Part shown: positions 7,476 through 16,492 of the stretch, piece by piece | Position numbering within the stretch: position 1 is the first letter of the stretch | How the letters are laid out: each line of letters begins with the position of its first letter | NCBI RefSeq assembly: GCF_900021155.1 | Contig: NZ_FCNT01000050.1 | Span: forward strand, 28,651-92,650 | Length of the DNA stretch: 64,000 nt | From: Alistipes sp. CHKCI003 | GTDB lineage: Bacteria > Bacteroidota > Bacteroidia > Bacteroidales > Rikenellaceae | Direction: 5' to 3' | Translations under genes and position numbers: made by a program | The notes under the pieces: generated by a model | Told to the model about the DNA's origin: nothing | What the model saw: only the letters and a program-made list of their open reading frames with translations | Database searches by the model: none

Positions 7476-9776
7476 TCATTTTTTCGATGCGGCGACGATC
7501 CTGCGGCAGTCGTCGAGGGTCAGCGTATCGGGTTTGGTGCCTTTGGGCAACCGGTAGTTCTTGCCTTTGTAGGCGATGTAGGGACCGTAGCGTCCGCTCT
7601 TGACGAGCATTTCCGGGTCTTCCTCGAAGGTCCTCAGCGGCGTATGCGCAGCCGCGGCTGCGGCTTTGTGCTCCTGCACGAGTTCCACGGCGCGTTCGTA
7701 GGTGATCGTATAGGGATCGTCGTGCTTGGCCAGCGAGGCGAACGACTTGCCGTAGCGGACATAGGCGCCGTATTTGCCGATGCCTACCGCGAGCTCCTCG
7801 CCGTCGAGTTCGCCGAGGCGGCGGGGCAGGGCGAAGAGCGCCAGCGCTTCGTCGAGCGTGATCGACTCGATGAGCTGGCCCTTCTTGAGCGAGGCGAAGC
7901 GCGCCTTTTCGCCCTCCGCGCCCTCGATCTCCACCATCGGTCCGTAGCGGCCGATGCGTGCCTTGACGGTGTGGCCCGTGGCGGGGTCGGTGCCGAGTAC
8001 GCGGACCTGCGCCAGCTTGTCGGTCTGGGTGCCGATGGCCTTGTTGACCATCCGGTGGAAAGGACCGTAGAACGTGGCGATCATCTTGTCCCACGTGATG
8101 TCCCCGTCGGCTATGCGGTCGAATTCCTTCTCGACATTGGCCGTGAAGTTGTAGTCCATGATCGTGTCGAACTGCGCTTCGAGGTAGTCGTTCACCACCA
8201 TGCCGATGTCCGTGGGCTGGAGCCGGTTTTTCTCCTTGCCGCAGTTCTCCGTGAGGTTCTTCTGCGTGATCTTGCCGTGCTCCAGCGTGAGCTGCACGTA
8301 GGCGCGTTTCTGCCCCTCCTTGCTTTGTTTGACCACGTAACCGCGGTTGATGATCGTGGTGATGGTCGGCGCGTAGGTCGACGGACGGCCGATGCCGAGC
8401 TCTTCGAGGCGTTTGACGAGCGACGCCTCGTTGTAGCGGGGCGGAGCCTGCGTGAAGCGCTCCGTAGCGGCGATCTGCGTCGGGATCACACGGTCGCCGG
8501 GCTGCATTTTGGGCAGGAGCCCCTCAGTGCTCTGTTCGGCCGTATCGTCGTCGGTCGACTCGGAGTAGAGCCGCAGGAAACCGTCGAAGCGGATCACCTC
8601 GCCCGTGGCGACGAACTGGAGCTGCGAAGCGTCGGTGTCGATCACCACGGTCGTGCGGTCGATTTCGGCCGGGACCATCTGCGAGGCCACCGTGCGCTTC
8701 CAGATCAGGTCGTAGAGCCGTTTTTCGGCCGGCGTGCCTTCGATCGACTGGCGGTCGATGTAGGACGGACGGATGGCCTCGTGGGCCTCCTGAGCGCCCT
8801 TGGTTTTGGTCTTGTAGTTGAACCGGTGCGAGTACTTCTCGCCGAAGAGTTTGATGACCTCCTCCTTGCATTGGGCCAGCGCTTGCTGAGAAAGGTTCAC
8901 CGAGTCGGTACGCATGTAGGTGATTAGACCCTGTTCGTAGAGGTGCTGCGCCACCGACATCGTCTGCGAGACGGACATGCCCAGCTTGCGGCCCGCCTCC
9001 TGCTGGAGCGTGGAGGTGGTGAAAGGCGGAGCCGGATGGCGCTGCGCAGGCTTCTCCTCCGCTTTCGATACGGTGAAAGAGGCGCCTTTGCAGCTTTCGA
9101 GGAACCGCTCGGCCTCGTCGCGGGTGTTGAACCGCGACGACAATTCGGCTTTGAACAGCACTTCGTCCGGATCTTCGGCGGCATGGAACTGCGCCACGAC
9201 GCGGAAGTAGGGCGTCGACCGGAAGGCGATGATTTCGCGTTCGCGTTCGACCAGCAGCCTGACGGCTACGCTCTGTACGCGGCCGGCCGAGAGCGACGGC
9301 CGCACCTTCTTCCACAGCACGGGCGAGAGTTCGAAGCCCACCAGACGGTCCAGTATGCGGCGCGCCTGCTGCGCGTTGACGAGGTTCATGTTGACCGTGC
9401 GGGGATTCTCGATGGCTTCGAGGATCGCCCGTTTGGTGATTTCGTGGAAAACGATGCGCTTCGTCTGATCGACCGGGAGGCCCAACACTTCGGTCAGGTG
9501 CCATGCGATAGCCTCGCCTTCGCGGTCTTCATCGGATGCGAGCCACACGGTTTTCGTGTTGCGGGCCAGCTTCGACAGTTCGTCCACGACTTTCTTCTTG
9601 TCGCTCGGAATCTCGTAGACGGGTTTGAATCCGTCGTCGATATGGATGCCGAGATCCTTTTTCGAAAGGTCACGGATGTGCCCGAAACTCGATTTCACGA
9701 CGTAGTCTTTCCCGAGGAATTTTTCGATGGTTTTCGCTTTGGCGGGAGACTCGACGATTACTAAATTTTCCTGCAT
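7476..9776 (-). CDS. topA: DNA topoisomerase I (type IA)
   Basis: Relaxes negatively supercoiled DNA through a covalent 5'-phosphotyrosine link. The N-terminal Toprim region begins VIVESPAKAKTIEKFLG and continues to the acidic DEDREGEAIAWH motif; the active-site tyrosine is in GLITYMRTDSVNLS. After the catalytic core come non-zinc C-terminal repeats (GRYGPMVEIEG, GKYGAYVRYGKSF, GRYGPYIAYKGK), the Bacteroidota form. I use ATG 9776 (MQENLVIVESP, 766 aa) because homologues start just before the Toprim strand; ATG 9794 is six codons upstream. It follows the DUF4270 gene with a small hairpin between. Confidence 0.96.
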   Translation of the reverse strand: MQENLVIVESPAKAKTIEKFLGKDYVVKSSFGHIRDLSKKDLGIHIDDGFKPVYEIPSDKKKVVDELSKLARNTKTVWLASDEDREGEAIAWHLTEVLGLPVDQTKRIVFHEITKRAILEAIENPRTVNMNLVNAQQARRILDRLVGFELSPVLWKKVRPSLSAGRVQSVAVRLLVEREREIIAFRSTPYFRVVAQFHAAEDPDEVLFKAELSSRFNTRDEAERFLESCKGASFTVSKAEEKPAQRHPAPPFTTSTLQQEAGRKLGMSVSQTMSVAQHLYEQGLITYMRTDSVNLSQQALAQCKEEVIKLFGEKYSHRFNYKTKTKGAQEAHEAIRPSYIDRQSIEGTPAEKRLYDLIWKRTVASQMVPAEIDRTTVVIDTDASQLQFVATGEVIRFDGFLRLYSESTDDDTAEQSTEGLLPKMQPGDRVIPTQIAATERFTQAPPRYNEASLVKRLEELGIGRPSTYAPTITTIINRGYVVKQSKEGQKRAYVQLTLEHGKITQKNLTENCGKEKNRLQPTDIGMVVNDYLEAQFDTIMDYNFTANVEKEFDRIADGDITWDKMIATFYGPFHRMVNKAIGTQTDKLAQVRVLGTDPATGHTVKARIGRYGPMVEIEGAEGEKARFASLKKGQLIESITLDEALALFALPRRLGELDGEELAVGIGKYGAYVRYGKSFASLAKHDDPYTITYERAVELVQEHKAAAAAAHTPLRTFEEDPEMLVKSGRYGPYIAYKGKNYRLPKGTKPDTLTLDDCRRIVAASKK

Positions 9777-9805
9777 TGCCAATCTGTCTTTCATAAATAC
9801 GAAAA

Positions 9806-9826
9806 CCTAAGTGTCTTGTACTTAGG
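9806..9826 (-). terminator. Short hairpin between DUF4270 gene and topA
   Basis: CCTAAGT (9806-9812) pairs with ACTTAGG (9820-9826) around a 7-nt loop; on the minus strand it is followed by TTTTC. The stem is short, so it may be a weak terminator or attenuator limiting read-through into topA. Confidence 0.45.
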
Positions 9827-9857
9827 CCGGTCGCACATTCCTGTCGTATTGTAACTT

Positions 9858-11465
9858 TTACTTTATCAGCGTGTACGTGAGGTCTATTTTCAGCGGTGCC
9901 GTATTCCCCTCGCCGGCCATGCCCTGCACGTCGGTGAAATAGTTCGTGTAGAGGCTGTATGCTTCGGGGCCGAGATAGAGCGAGCGGTCCGCTATTTTCG
10001 AGAGGTCCACCGCCTCGTCGTCCGAGCGGCGGGAGCCTTTCGCCTCGATGTAGCTGTTCCACAACTTCTGGATGTAACCCGAGATGTCGAGCGCGAAACA
10101 GCCCTGACTGCGGTTGATGTAGCCGCCGTAGGCCAGTACGTAGTTCTCGTAATTTTTCTCCGAGTAGAAGTCGTAGTCGGGAATGGCGGTCAGGGTTTTG
10201 AAGTCGGTGTAGCTGCCGATGCGGTCGAGCGAAGCCTCCATCAGAGGCGTTACGACCGCCTGATCGAGTTTCTCCCACGCATAGTCCGCGCCTCGGAAGT
10301 AAAGATTCAGGATCGCGCGGTTCACGGCGAGCGTCCGGTAGTTTTCGGACGGCTCGCCGCCGTTCGAGGCGGCCGCCTCTTTGTTGACACGGTCGATTTC
10401 CGCTTCGAGGGCGTCGAAGAACGCTTGTGTGAAGGTCAGCTCCGTGATGACGCCTCCCATGCCCGAGACGATGACGTTCTGCGTGATCGGACGGTCGGGA
10501 TTGGTCTCCACGGCATCTTCGATATTGATTTCGGAGCCTGTGTAGTCGTGCCGCACGATGTTCACCGACTGATTGCCCGCGGCCGTAACCTGCGAATCGT
10601 AGAAGTAGTAGGTGGCTCCGATCGTGTCTTTGATGAGCGTAGGGTCCGATTCTACGCGGTTGCGGGCATAGACGGAGAAACCCGACGAGGAGAGCGCGGT
10701 TCCGTATACGGAGCCTTTGCCCGCTTCGGTTACGGTCTTTGCCGGTTTGATGTAGAGGCCTTTGAATACGTCGACGAACTTTTTCGGGTCCTGATAAACG
10801 GTGTAGTCCACGTCGGTCTGCACGGGTGTCTTGCCGTCCGAGATCATCAGCCGGTAGACGAATTCGCGGCCGCGCTCGGTCGGAGTCATCGTAACCGACC
10901 GTCCGTTTTCGCCTGTTACGAGGCCGCTTTCGTCCGGAAAGGTGAAGCTGAAAAGCGGTTCGTCGCTCACGTAGGGCGTGGGGTCGAAGTTGAGATAGAA
11001 CGTCGTATCGCCGTTTTTCGTGAGATAGTCGTTGCTCGTGATTTCGTAGACGTTGAAGGTCTGCGGAGTGATCGTGTCGCGTCCGTGTGCGGAGATCGAA
11101 AGGATGATTTGCGCGGAGTCGAAGATCGGACGATAACCGAAATACCCATCCTCGATGGTGTAATAGCTCAGATATTGGGACATGAATCCCGCTTCGGCGA
11201 AGCCGGTGGTATCGTTGCGCGTCGAGCCGAAATAGCCCGTGCCGAGATTGGCTGCGCGGACGGAATCCGTCTGATAGAGACGGGTCTCGAAGAGGCGTTC
11301 GGCCGCGGTCAGGCGCAGCGTCCCCGTGCGCATCTCCTGATTGTCGGGCAGGAAGCCCGTACCGAGCGTGTCGTCGGAGGTCGTGCAGCCGCCCAGCGCT
11401 GCGGCGGCGACCGACAGCGCGGCCCACGTACGGAAGATGCGGCGGAACCTATTGAATCTCATCAT
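9858..11465 (-). CDS. DUF4270 family lipoprotein
   Basis: Predicted lipoprotein of a Bacteroidota-specific family of unknown function. From ATG 11465 (535 aa; a second ATG follows at 11462) the protein has a basic start, a hydrophobic stretch and a lipobox with Cys in AAALGGCTTSDD. The following DDTLGTGFLPDNQEMRTGTL and the paired SDSV/YQTDS region fit DUF4270. The start lies inside the 3' end of the glycogen synthase-like gene (17-bp overlap), an arrangement pointing to one transcript. No catalytic motif is visible. Confidence 0.85.
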   Translation of the reverse strand: MMRFNRFRRIFRTWAALSVAAAALGGCTTSDDTLGTGFLPDNQEMRTGTLRLTAAERLFETRLYQTDSVRAANLGTGYFGSTRNDTTGFAEAGFMSQYLSYYTIEDGYFGYRPIFDSAQIILSISAHGRDTITPQTFNVYEITSNDYLTKNGDTTFYLNFDPTPYVSDEPLFSFTFPDESGLVTGENGRSVTMTPTERGREFVYRLMISDGKTPVQTDVDYTVYQDPKKFVDVFKGLYIKPAKTVTEAGKGSVYGTALSSSGFSVYARNRVESDPTLIKDTIGATYYFYDSQVTAAGNQSVNIVRHDYTGSEINIEDAVETNPDRPITQNVIVSGMGGVITELTFTQAFFDALEAEIDRVNKEAAASNGGEPSENYRTLAVNRAILNLYFRGADYAWEKLDQAVVTPLMEASLDRIGSYTDFKTLTAIPDYDFYSEKNYENYVLAYGGYINRSQGCFALDISGYIQKLWNSYIEAKGSRRSDDEAVDLSKIADRSLYLGPEAYSLYTNYFTDVQGMAGEGNTAPLKIDLTYTLIK

Positions 11466-12258
11466 AGAAACGATTGTAGTTTGCGAAAAAGTCCTCCGCC
11501 TCGGGCGATTGGTATTCGAGGAGGGGCTTTCCGCTGCCGCGTGCGATTTCCAACACCGCGGGGGCGACTTCTTCCGAAGCAACGATCACACCGTCGGCAT
11601 AGTTCATAACGAAGCGGCAGAGGTTTTCGTATGACGGGGAGTCGAGAATTTCGAGATTTTTGTCTTTGACCCCTTCGTTGGCGATCTTCGTGCGGAAGCC
11701 TTTGTCCAGCTCCCCGTCGAAGCCGTCGCCGTAGAGCGATACGACGACTTTCACGTGGCGGAAGATGGGGTCGTCGGCGAAGACCTTTTTCAGGTAGACG
11801 GGCATGACGCCCGTGAACCAGCCGTGGCAGTGTACGATCGTGGGGGGCCAACGCAGTTTCTTGACCGTTTCCAGCACACCCCGCGCAAAAAAGATGGCTC
11901 GTTCGTCGTTGTCGGGGAAGTAGTGTCCGTCTGCGTCTTCGAGCACGGCCTTGCGGGCGAAGTAGTCGTCGTTGTCGATGAAGTAGATCTGCACGCGCGC
12001 CGAGGGGATCGAAGCCACCTTGATGATGAGCTGGTGGTCGTTGTCGTCGATAATCAGGTTCATGCCCGAAAGCCGGATCACCTCGTGGAGCTGGTGGCGG
12101 CGTTCGTTGATGCAGCCGTAGCGCGGCATGAACGTACGGATCTCGTTGCCCCGCTCCTGCATGGCCTGCGAAAGACGGCGGCACAGAACGGAACCCTCCG
12201 TTTCGGGAAGATAGGGCGTGATCTCCTGACAGACGTACAATATCCTGCTTGATGCCAT
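11449..12258 (-). CDS. Glycogen/starch synthase N-terminal-domain protein (GT5-like)
   Basis: The 269-residue protein matches the N-terminal Rossmann half of GT5 glycogen synthases: RILYVCQEITPYL, a conserved IVHCHGWFTGVMPVYLK segment and a YADGVIVASEEV end. GT5 synthases are normally about 480 residues and carry the nucleotide-sugar site in a second, C-terminal half, absent here. Bacteroidota commonly have this short form, so it is probably not a truncation, but whether it is catalytic alone is doubtful. It heads the DUF4270/topA group and has a promoter at 12280-12287. Confidence 0.8.
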   Translation of the reverse strand: MASSRILYVCQEITPYLPETEGSVLCRRLSQAMQERGNEIRTFMPRYGCINERRHQLHEVIRLSGMNLIIDDNDHQLIIKVASIPSARVQIYFIDNDDYFARKAVLEDADGHYFPDNDERAIFFARGVLETVKKLRWPPTIVHCHGWFTGVMPVYLKKVFADDPIFRHVKVVVSLYGDGFDGELDKGFRTKIANEGVKDKNLEILDSPSYENLCRFVMNYADGVIVASEEVAPAVLEIARGSGKPLLEYQSPEAEDFFANYNRFYDEIQ

Positions 12259-12279
12259 GGTCGAAAATTTTTACGGATA

Positions 12280-12287
12280 CAAAGATA
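12280..12287 (-). promoter_or_regulatory. Promoter -7 element (TATCTTTG) for the glycogen synthase-like gene
   Basis: CAAAGATA on the plus strand reads TATCTTTG on the minus strand, a perfect Bacteroidota TAnnTTTG, 22 bp before the start codon. No clear TTTG -33 box is seen. Confidence 0.65.
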
Positions 12288-12406
12288 GTGAAAAAAATCG
12301 GAAACATCGGAACTTCCCGCCTGCAAACGCGGCGCCCTCGCCCTTCCCTCGCTCTTCCCTCGCCGGAACGGGAGCCGCGGCCGCGGTCGGCACGCTGCGG
12401 ACGGAT

Positions 12407-13456
12407 TTACAGGATCAGCATCGCGTCGCCGTAGGTGCCGAAGCGGTATTTTTCTTCGCGGGCGATCTTGTAGGCGTTCATGATACGTTCGTAGCCCCCG
12501 AACGCCGCCACCATCATCAGCTGCGTGGAATAGGGCAGATGGAAGTTCGTTACCATGGCATCGGCCACCGTGAAGTCGTAGGGATAGAAGATGAACTTGT
12601 TGGTCCAGCCCTCCATGGGCTTGATCATGCCGCGGGTCGAAACGGCCGTTTCGAGCGTCCGCATGACGGTCGTTCCGATCGCTGCGATCTTGTGCCCCTG
12701 TTCCTTGGCGCGGTTGACGATACGGGCGGCCTCGTCCGTTACGAAGAACTGCTCGGAATCCATCTTGTGTTTCGAGAGGTCCTCGACGTCCACCGTGCGG
12801 AAATTGCCCAGCCCGACGTGGAGCGTTACGAAGGCGCTGTCGATGCCGCGGATCTCCATGCGCTTCATCAGGTGTTTCGAGAAGTGCATGCCGGCCGTCG
12901 GAGCGGCCACGGCGCCCTCGTGGCGGGCGAAGATCGTCTGATAGCGTTCGGCGTCTTCGGGTTCGACCTTTTCGCGGACCCATTTCGGCAGAGGCGTTTC
13001 GCCCATCTTGAACAGCGCCTCCTTGAACTCCTCGTACGAGCCGTCGAACAGAAAACGCAGCGTGCGGCCGCGCGAAGTGGTGTTGTCGATCACTTCGGCC
13101 ACCAGAAGGTCGTCGTCGCCGAAGTAGAGTTTGTTGCCGATGCGGATCTTGCGGGCGGGATCCACCAGCACGTCCCAGAGCCGCAGCTCGCGGTTGAGTT
13201 CGCGCAGCAGGAAGATTTCGATCTCGGCGCCCGTTTTCTCCTTGTTGCCGTACAGCCGGGCCGGGAAGACCTTCGTGTCGTTGAAGACGAAGACGTCCTT
13301 TTCGCCGAAGTAGTCGATGATGTCCTTGAAAATGCGGTGTTCGACGGTTCCTTTCGCACGGTTGACGACCATCAGGCGCGATTCGTCGCGATTGACGGCC
13401 GGATATTTGGCCAGCAGCTCGGGGCTGAAGTCGTACCCGTATTGAGATAATTTCAT
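12407..13456 (-). CDS. queA: S-adenosylmethionine:tRNA ribosyltransferase-isomerase
   Basis: Transfers and rearranges the ribosyl part of SAM onto 7-aminomethyl-7-deazaguanine in tRNA, giving epoxyqueuosine. The 349-residue protein has the family landmarks: an N-terminal segment [53 protein letters not shown], and [17 protein letters not shown] followed by [18 protein letters not shown]. Length is normal. It is the last gene of the ftsX-DUF3098-uppP-truB-queA run, 64 bp after truB, so it may also have its own signals. Confidence 0.96.
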   Translation of the reverse strand: MKLSQYGYDFSPELLAKYPAVNRDESRLMVVNRAKGTVEHRIFKDIIDYFGEKDVFVFNDTKVFPARLYGNKEKTGAEIEIFLLRELNRELRLWDVLVDPARKIRIGNKLYFGDDDLLVAEVIDNTTSRGRTLRFLFDGSYEEFKEALFKMGETPLPKWVREKVEPEDAERYQTIFARHEGAVAAPTAGMHFSKHLMKRMEIRGIDSAFVTLHVGLGNFRTVDVEDLSKHKMDSEQFFVTDEAARIVNRAKEQGHKIAAIGTTVMRTLETAVSTRGMIKPMEGWTNKFIFYPYDFTVADAMVTNFHLPYSTQLMMVAAFGGYERIMNAYKIAREEKYRFGTYGDAMLIL

Positions 13457-13520
13457 AGCTGTAAATGATCGTTTGGTCCGGACACGGAAATATGGATTGT
13501 AAATAAATACGTGAAAAAAT

Positions 13521-14258
13521 CTATTTTGTTTCGCTCATTTCGAGTCTTTGCAGAAAAAATTCCAGATCGTAGGCCATGTCGAGCCGGAAGCCGCCGCTGC
13601 GCGTGCGCCGGAGCGATTCGAGATGGGCGCCGCTGCGGAGCGCTTCGCCGATTTCGCGGCCCAGCGAACGGATATAGGTTCCCTTGCTGCAACGCACGTG
13701 CACGCGGATGCGCGGCAGGTCGCATGCCACGAGGTTCATTTCGTAGATGCGGATGAGCGACTGTCTGAGTTCGACCTCTTCGCCCGCACGGGCCAGTTCG
13801 TAGGCGCGCGTGCCTTCGATTTTTTTGGCCGAATAGAGAGGCGGGGTCTGATAGCGTTCGCCCGTGAGCGAGGCGAGCGCTTCGAGGACCATCTCGCGCG
13901 TGATGTGCTCCGTGGGATAGGTCTTGTCGACGGGGTGTTCGAGGTCGTAGCTGGGTGTCGTGGCTCCGAGCCGGATGTCGGTTACATACTCCTTCTCCTC
14001 GGCCTGCAATGCGTCCGCCATTTTGGTGGCCTTGCCGATGCAGACGACGAGGATGCCCGTCGCCAGCGGATCGAGCGTGCCGGCGTGGCCGACCTTGATT
14101 TTCGGGTATCCCAGATTGCGGAGCGTGAATTTGATCTTGCGCACCACGTCCGTGGAGGTCCATCCGAGCGGTTTGTCGATCACGGCGATGTAGCCCTCTT
14201 CGAAATTGATGCCCCGCAGATCGAGTTCGGCGGTGCGCACCGGTTGTTTCACGGTCAT
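13521..14258 (-). CDS. truB: tRNA pseudouridine(55) synthase
   Basis: Makes pseudouridine 55 in the T-loop of tRNAs. The 245-residue protein has [15 protein letters not shown] and the catalytic [14 protein letters not shown] with Asp63 as nucleophile, then [17 protein letters not shown] and a C-terminal [18 protein letters not shown]. Length matches the short type without a PUA domain. It starts 4 bp after the uppP stop, so the two are surely co-transcribed. Confidence 0.96.
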   Translation of the reverse strand: MTVKQPVRTAELDLRGINFEEGYIAVIDKPLGWTSTDVVRKIKFTLRNLGYPKIKVGHAGTLDPLATGILVVCIGKATKMADALQAEEKEYVTDIRLGATTPSYDLEHPVDKTYPTEHITREMVLEALASLTGERYQTPPLYSAKKIEGTRAYELARAGEEVELRQSLIRIYEMNLVACDLPRIRVHVRCSKGTYIRSLGREIGEALRSGAHLESLRRTRSGGFRLDMAYDLEFFLQRLEMSETK

Positions 14259-14262
14259 GGCG

Positions 14263-15054
14263 TCAAAAGAGGTAACTGAGGATCGAGACCGTGCCGGCCA
14301 GTGCGCAGTAGAGGGCGAACCAGATGAGACGGCCGCGTTTGACGGTTTCGATCATGAATTTGCAGGCCAGACAGCCCGTTGCGAACGATGCGAGGAACCC
14401 TGCGGCGAGCGGTCCGGCGCCTACCGAAGCCGTCAGCGAGCCGTCGATGAGTTGCAGCAGCGTTTCGCCCATGATGGGCGCCAGCACCATGAGGAACGAG
14501 AATTGCGCCACGGCGGCTTTCCGGTTGCCCAGCAGCAGTCCCGTCGCGATGGTCGAACCCGAGCGCGAAAGACCCGGCATGGCGGCGCACGCCTGTGCCA
14601 GACCGATCAGGAAGGCGTCGCGGTAGGAGATGTGCTCCTTGGGACGGGGTTTGGCGTAGTAGGCGAACGCGAGCAGCGCCGCCGTGAGCAGCAGCATGGC
14701 GCCTACGAGGGCGAGGATCGCGGGCGATGCGAGCAGCGCGTCGAGCTGCTCCTTGAAGGCGAGCCCCACGATTCCGATGGGAATCATCGAGAGGATCAGT
14801 TTGAGGATGTAGCTCTTCTCCTCGTTCATCCCTCGCCGAAAGAGGCCGAGCAGCAGCCCCCGCACCTCGGGCCACAGTACGACGAGGGTGCTCAGCACCG
14901 TGGCGGCGTGGAGCGCCACGTCGAACGAGAGGTTCTCTTCGAGCCGCACGCCCAGCAGCTCCTTGGCTATCTGGAGGTGTCCGCTGCTCGACACGGGCAG
15001 GAACTCGGTAATTCCCTGCACGATGCCGAGCAGGATCGCTTGTAGGGTGTCCAT
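14263..15054 (-). CDS. uppP: Undecaprenyl-diphosphatase (BacA/UppP)
   Basis: Integral membrane phosphatase that recycles undecaprenyl pyrophosphate for peptidoglycan and surface polysaccharide synthesis; overproduction in other bacteria gives bacitracin resistance. The 263-residue protein has the motif GIVQGITEFLPVSSSGHLQIAKELLG near the N-terminus (catalytic Glu and Ser cluster) and MPGLSRSGSTIATGLLLG in the second half, with about eight hydrophobic segments. It lies 3 bp after the DUF3098 gene and 4 bp before truB. Confidence 0.96.
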   Translation of the reverse strand: MDTLQAILLGIVQGITEFLPVSSSGHLQIAKELLGVRLEENLSFDVALHAATVLSTLVVLWPEVRGLLLGLFRRGMNEEKSYILKLILSMIPIGIVGLAFKEQLDALLASPAILALVGAMLLLTAALLAFAYYAKPRPKEHISYRDAFLIGLAQACAAMPGLSRSGSTIATGLLLGNRKAAVAQFSFLMVLAPIMGETLLQLIDGSLTASVGAGPLAAGFLASFATGCLACKFMIETVKRGRLIWFALYCALAGTVSILSYLF

Positions 15055-15057
15055 AGG

Positions 15058-15309
15058 CTAATAGCGTTTCAGGATGGCGTAGATTTCCATGACGAAGCCG
15101 CCGACCACGAGGATCGGGGCCAGCGTGATGCGCCGCCACGAGAACATGGCGTAGTTGAACTCGTCGGGCGAGTCGCTGCCTCCGCCGGCCATCAGTACGA
15201 AGCCGAGGAGGATGATGCCGAAGCCGGCGAGCAGCAGGATGTAGTTTTTGCGCGTAAGCGGCATTTTCGGATTTTCCGTCTGCGGGGTGTTCTGTTCTGT
15301 GGTTTTCAT
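15058..15309 (-). CDS. DUF3098 small membrane protein
   Basis: An 83-residue protein with a polar N-terminus and two hydrophobic segments (YILLLAGFGIILLGFVLMAG and RITLAPILVVGGFVMEIYAI) separated by a loop DSPDEFNYAMFSWRR, matching the DUF3098 family. It sits exactly between ftsX (its start abuts the ftsX stop) and uppP. This position is conserved in many Bacteroidota, suggesting an envelope or division role, but no function is established. Confidence 0.88.
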   Translation of the reverse strand: MKTTEQNTPQTENPKMPLTRKNYILLLAGFGIILLGFVLMAGGGSDSPDEFNYAMFSWRRITLAPILVVGGFVMEIYAILKRY

Positions 15310-16191
15310 TCAGTAGAGGTATATCTTGTTGGTTTTCATGTTGACGAATTTGTTGACCGCGAAGAAGGTGAACAGCAGCGAGATCAGGATGCCGCCGGCG
15401 ACCATCGTGCCGAGAATGATGCCCACCTTGCCCGCTTCGGCGACGGTCGTCAGCTCGGGGATGGTCTCGTTCAGCCCCCAGACCGCCAGTACGAATAGGA
15501 GCGCCGCGCCCAGTCCGGCGAGGATGCCCTGTGTGATGCTGCTCGCAAGGAACGGCCTCATGATGAACCACTTGGTCGCACCCACCAGTTTCATCGTGTT
15601 GATGAGGTAGCGTTTCGAGAAGATCGCCAGCCGGATGGTGTTGTTCAGCAGGATGAGCGAAATCGCGAGCAGTGCGCCGCCGAAGAGCAGCAGCACCAGA
15701 CGGATCCGGTTCACGGTCGTATGGAGCCGTTCGATCATCATCGCCGGATAGGAGACGCGATCCACGCCCTCCATCGCTTCGACCTTGCGGACGAATGCCT
15801 CCAGCTCCTCCCGTTGCTCCGAGCGGGACGTGAGCTTCAGCTCGAACGAGTCGAGCAGCGGGTTCTCTTCGAGGATCTCCTCGAACTCGCTTTCGAACAT
15901 TTTGCGGAAGTCGTTGTCGGCGAGCTTCTCCTCCTTCGGGGAGTAGGCGATCGTACCGACGAGCGGTTCGGCCGTGAGTTGTGCGGTGAGCCGCTCGCGC
16001 TGTTCGTCGGAGAGGCCGTTGCGGAGTTCGACCGTAACCGATACGCTCTCCTGCAACGTGCGGGCCATCTTCATCGCCGCCGTCATCAGGTAGCCCACCG
16101 AACCCAGCAGGAAGAGCACCAGCGAGATGCTCACCGTGGATACGATGTACGAATTGCGGACTTTGCGTTTGAGCCTTTTGTCGTCTTTCAT
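15310..16191 (-). CDS. ftsX: Cell division protein FtsX (ABC-type permease subunit)
   Basis: Membrane partner of the FtsE ATPase that controls peptidoglycan hydrolysis at the septum. The 293-residue protein has one N-terminal transmembrane helix (VSTVSISLVLFLLGSVGYLM), a periplasmic region of about 120 residues, then three hydrophobic helices of the FtsX/MacB fold, ending with FTFFAVNKFVNMKTNKIYLY. ftsE is not adjacent in this window. It heads the tight minus-strand operon to queA. Confidence 0.94.
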   Translation of the reverse strand: MKDDKRLKRKVRNSYIVSTVSISLVLFLLGSVGYLMTAAMKMARTLQESVSVTVELRNGLSDEQRERLTAQLTAEPLVGTIAYSPKEEKLADNDFRKMFESEFEEILEENPLLDSFELKLTSRSEQREELEAFVRKVEAMEGVDRVSYPAMMIERLHTTVNRIRLVLLLFGGALLAISLILLNNTIRLAIFSKRYLINTMKLVGATKWFIMRPFLASSITQGILAGLGAALLFVLAVWGLNETIPELTTVAEAGKVGIILGTMVAGGILISLLFTFFAVNKFVNMKTNKIYLY

Positions 16192-16492
16192 TTTCCGATG
16201 TTCTTGGTCTGTTTCGTACTGTAATTTCTGTTTTTGCGGAGACGGACGCGCGTCTCAGCCCCTCGTCTGTCGGCCTCGGCCGGTTTCCGGTCCGTATTCG
16301 TCGGGCGGCTCGCCGCCCGGGCGCGGGCTCGGAAGAGGCCGCCGTGCCGCCGTGTTCCCTGTCCGGGAGCCTCTTTCCCGGGAGCTTCCCCGCGTTTTTT
16401 ACTTTTCCCGGCGCATCCGGTCGGCGCTTTTCGTTCGCTCCGGCGTTTCGGGGCGTCCCGTGCATCGTGTCCGTCCCGGCATTGCGGCGGAT
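16192..16492. other. GC-rich intergenic region, nothing recognised
   Basis: About 300 bp between ftsX and the YfhO-like gene, both on the minus strand. It has several short inverted GC-rich words but no convincing gene, promoter or terminator. Confidence 0.5.

Noticed and set aside
14255..16465. Very long minus-strand frame of about 730 codons
   Set aside because: It runs out of frame through uppP, DUF3098 and ftsX, which have clear family motifs; its composition is Arg/Pro/His-rich as in shadow frames.
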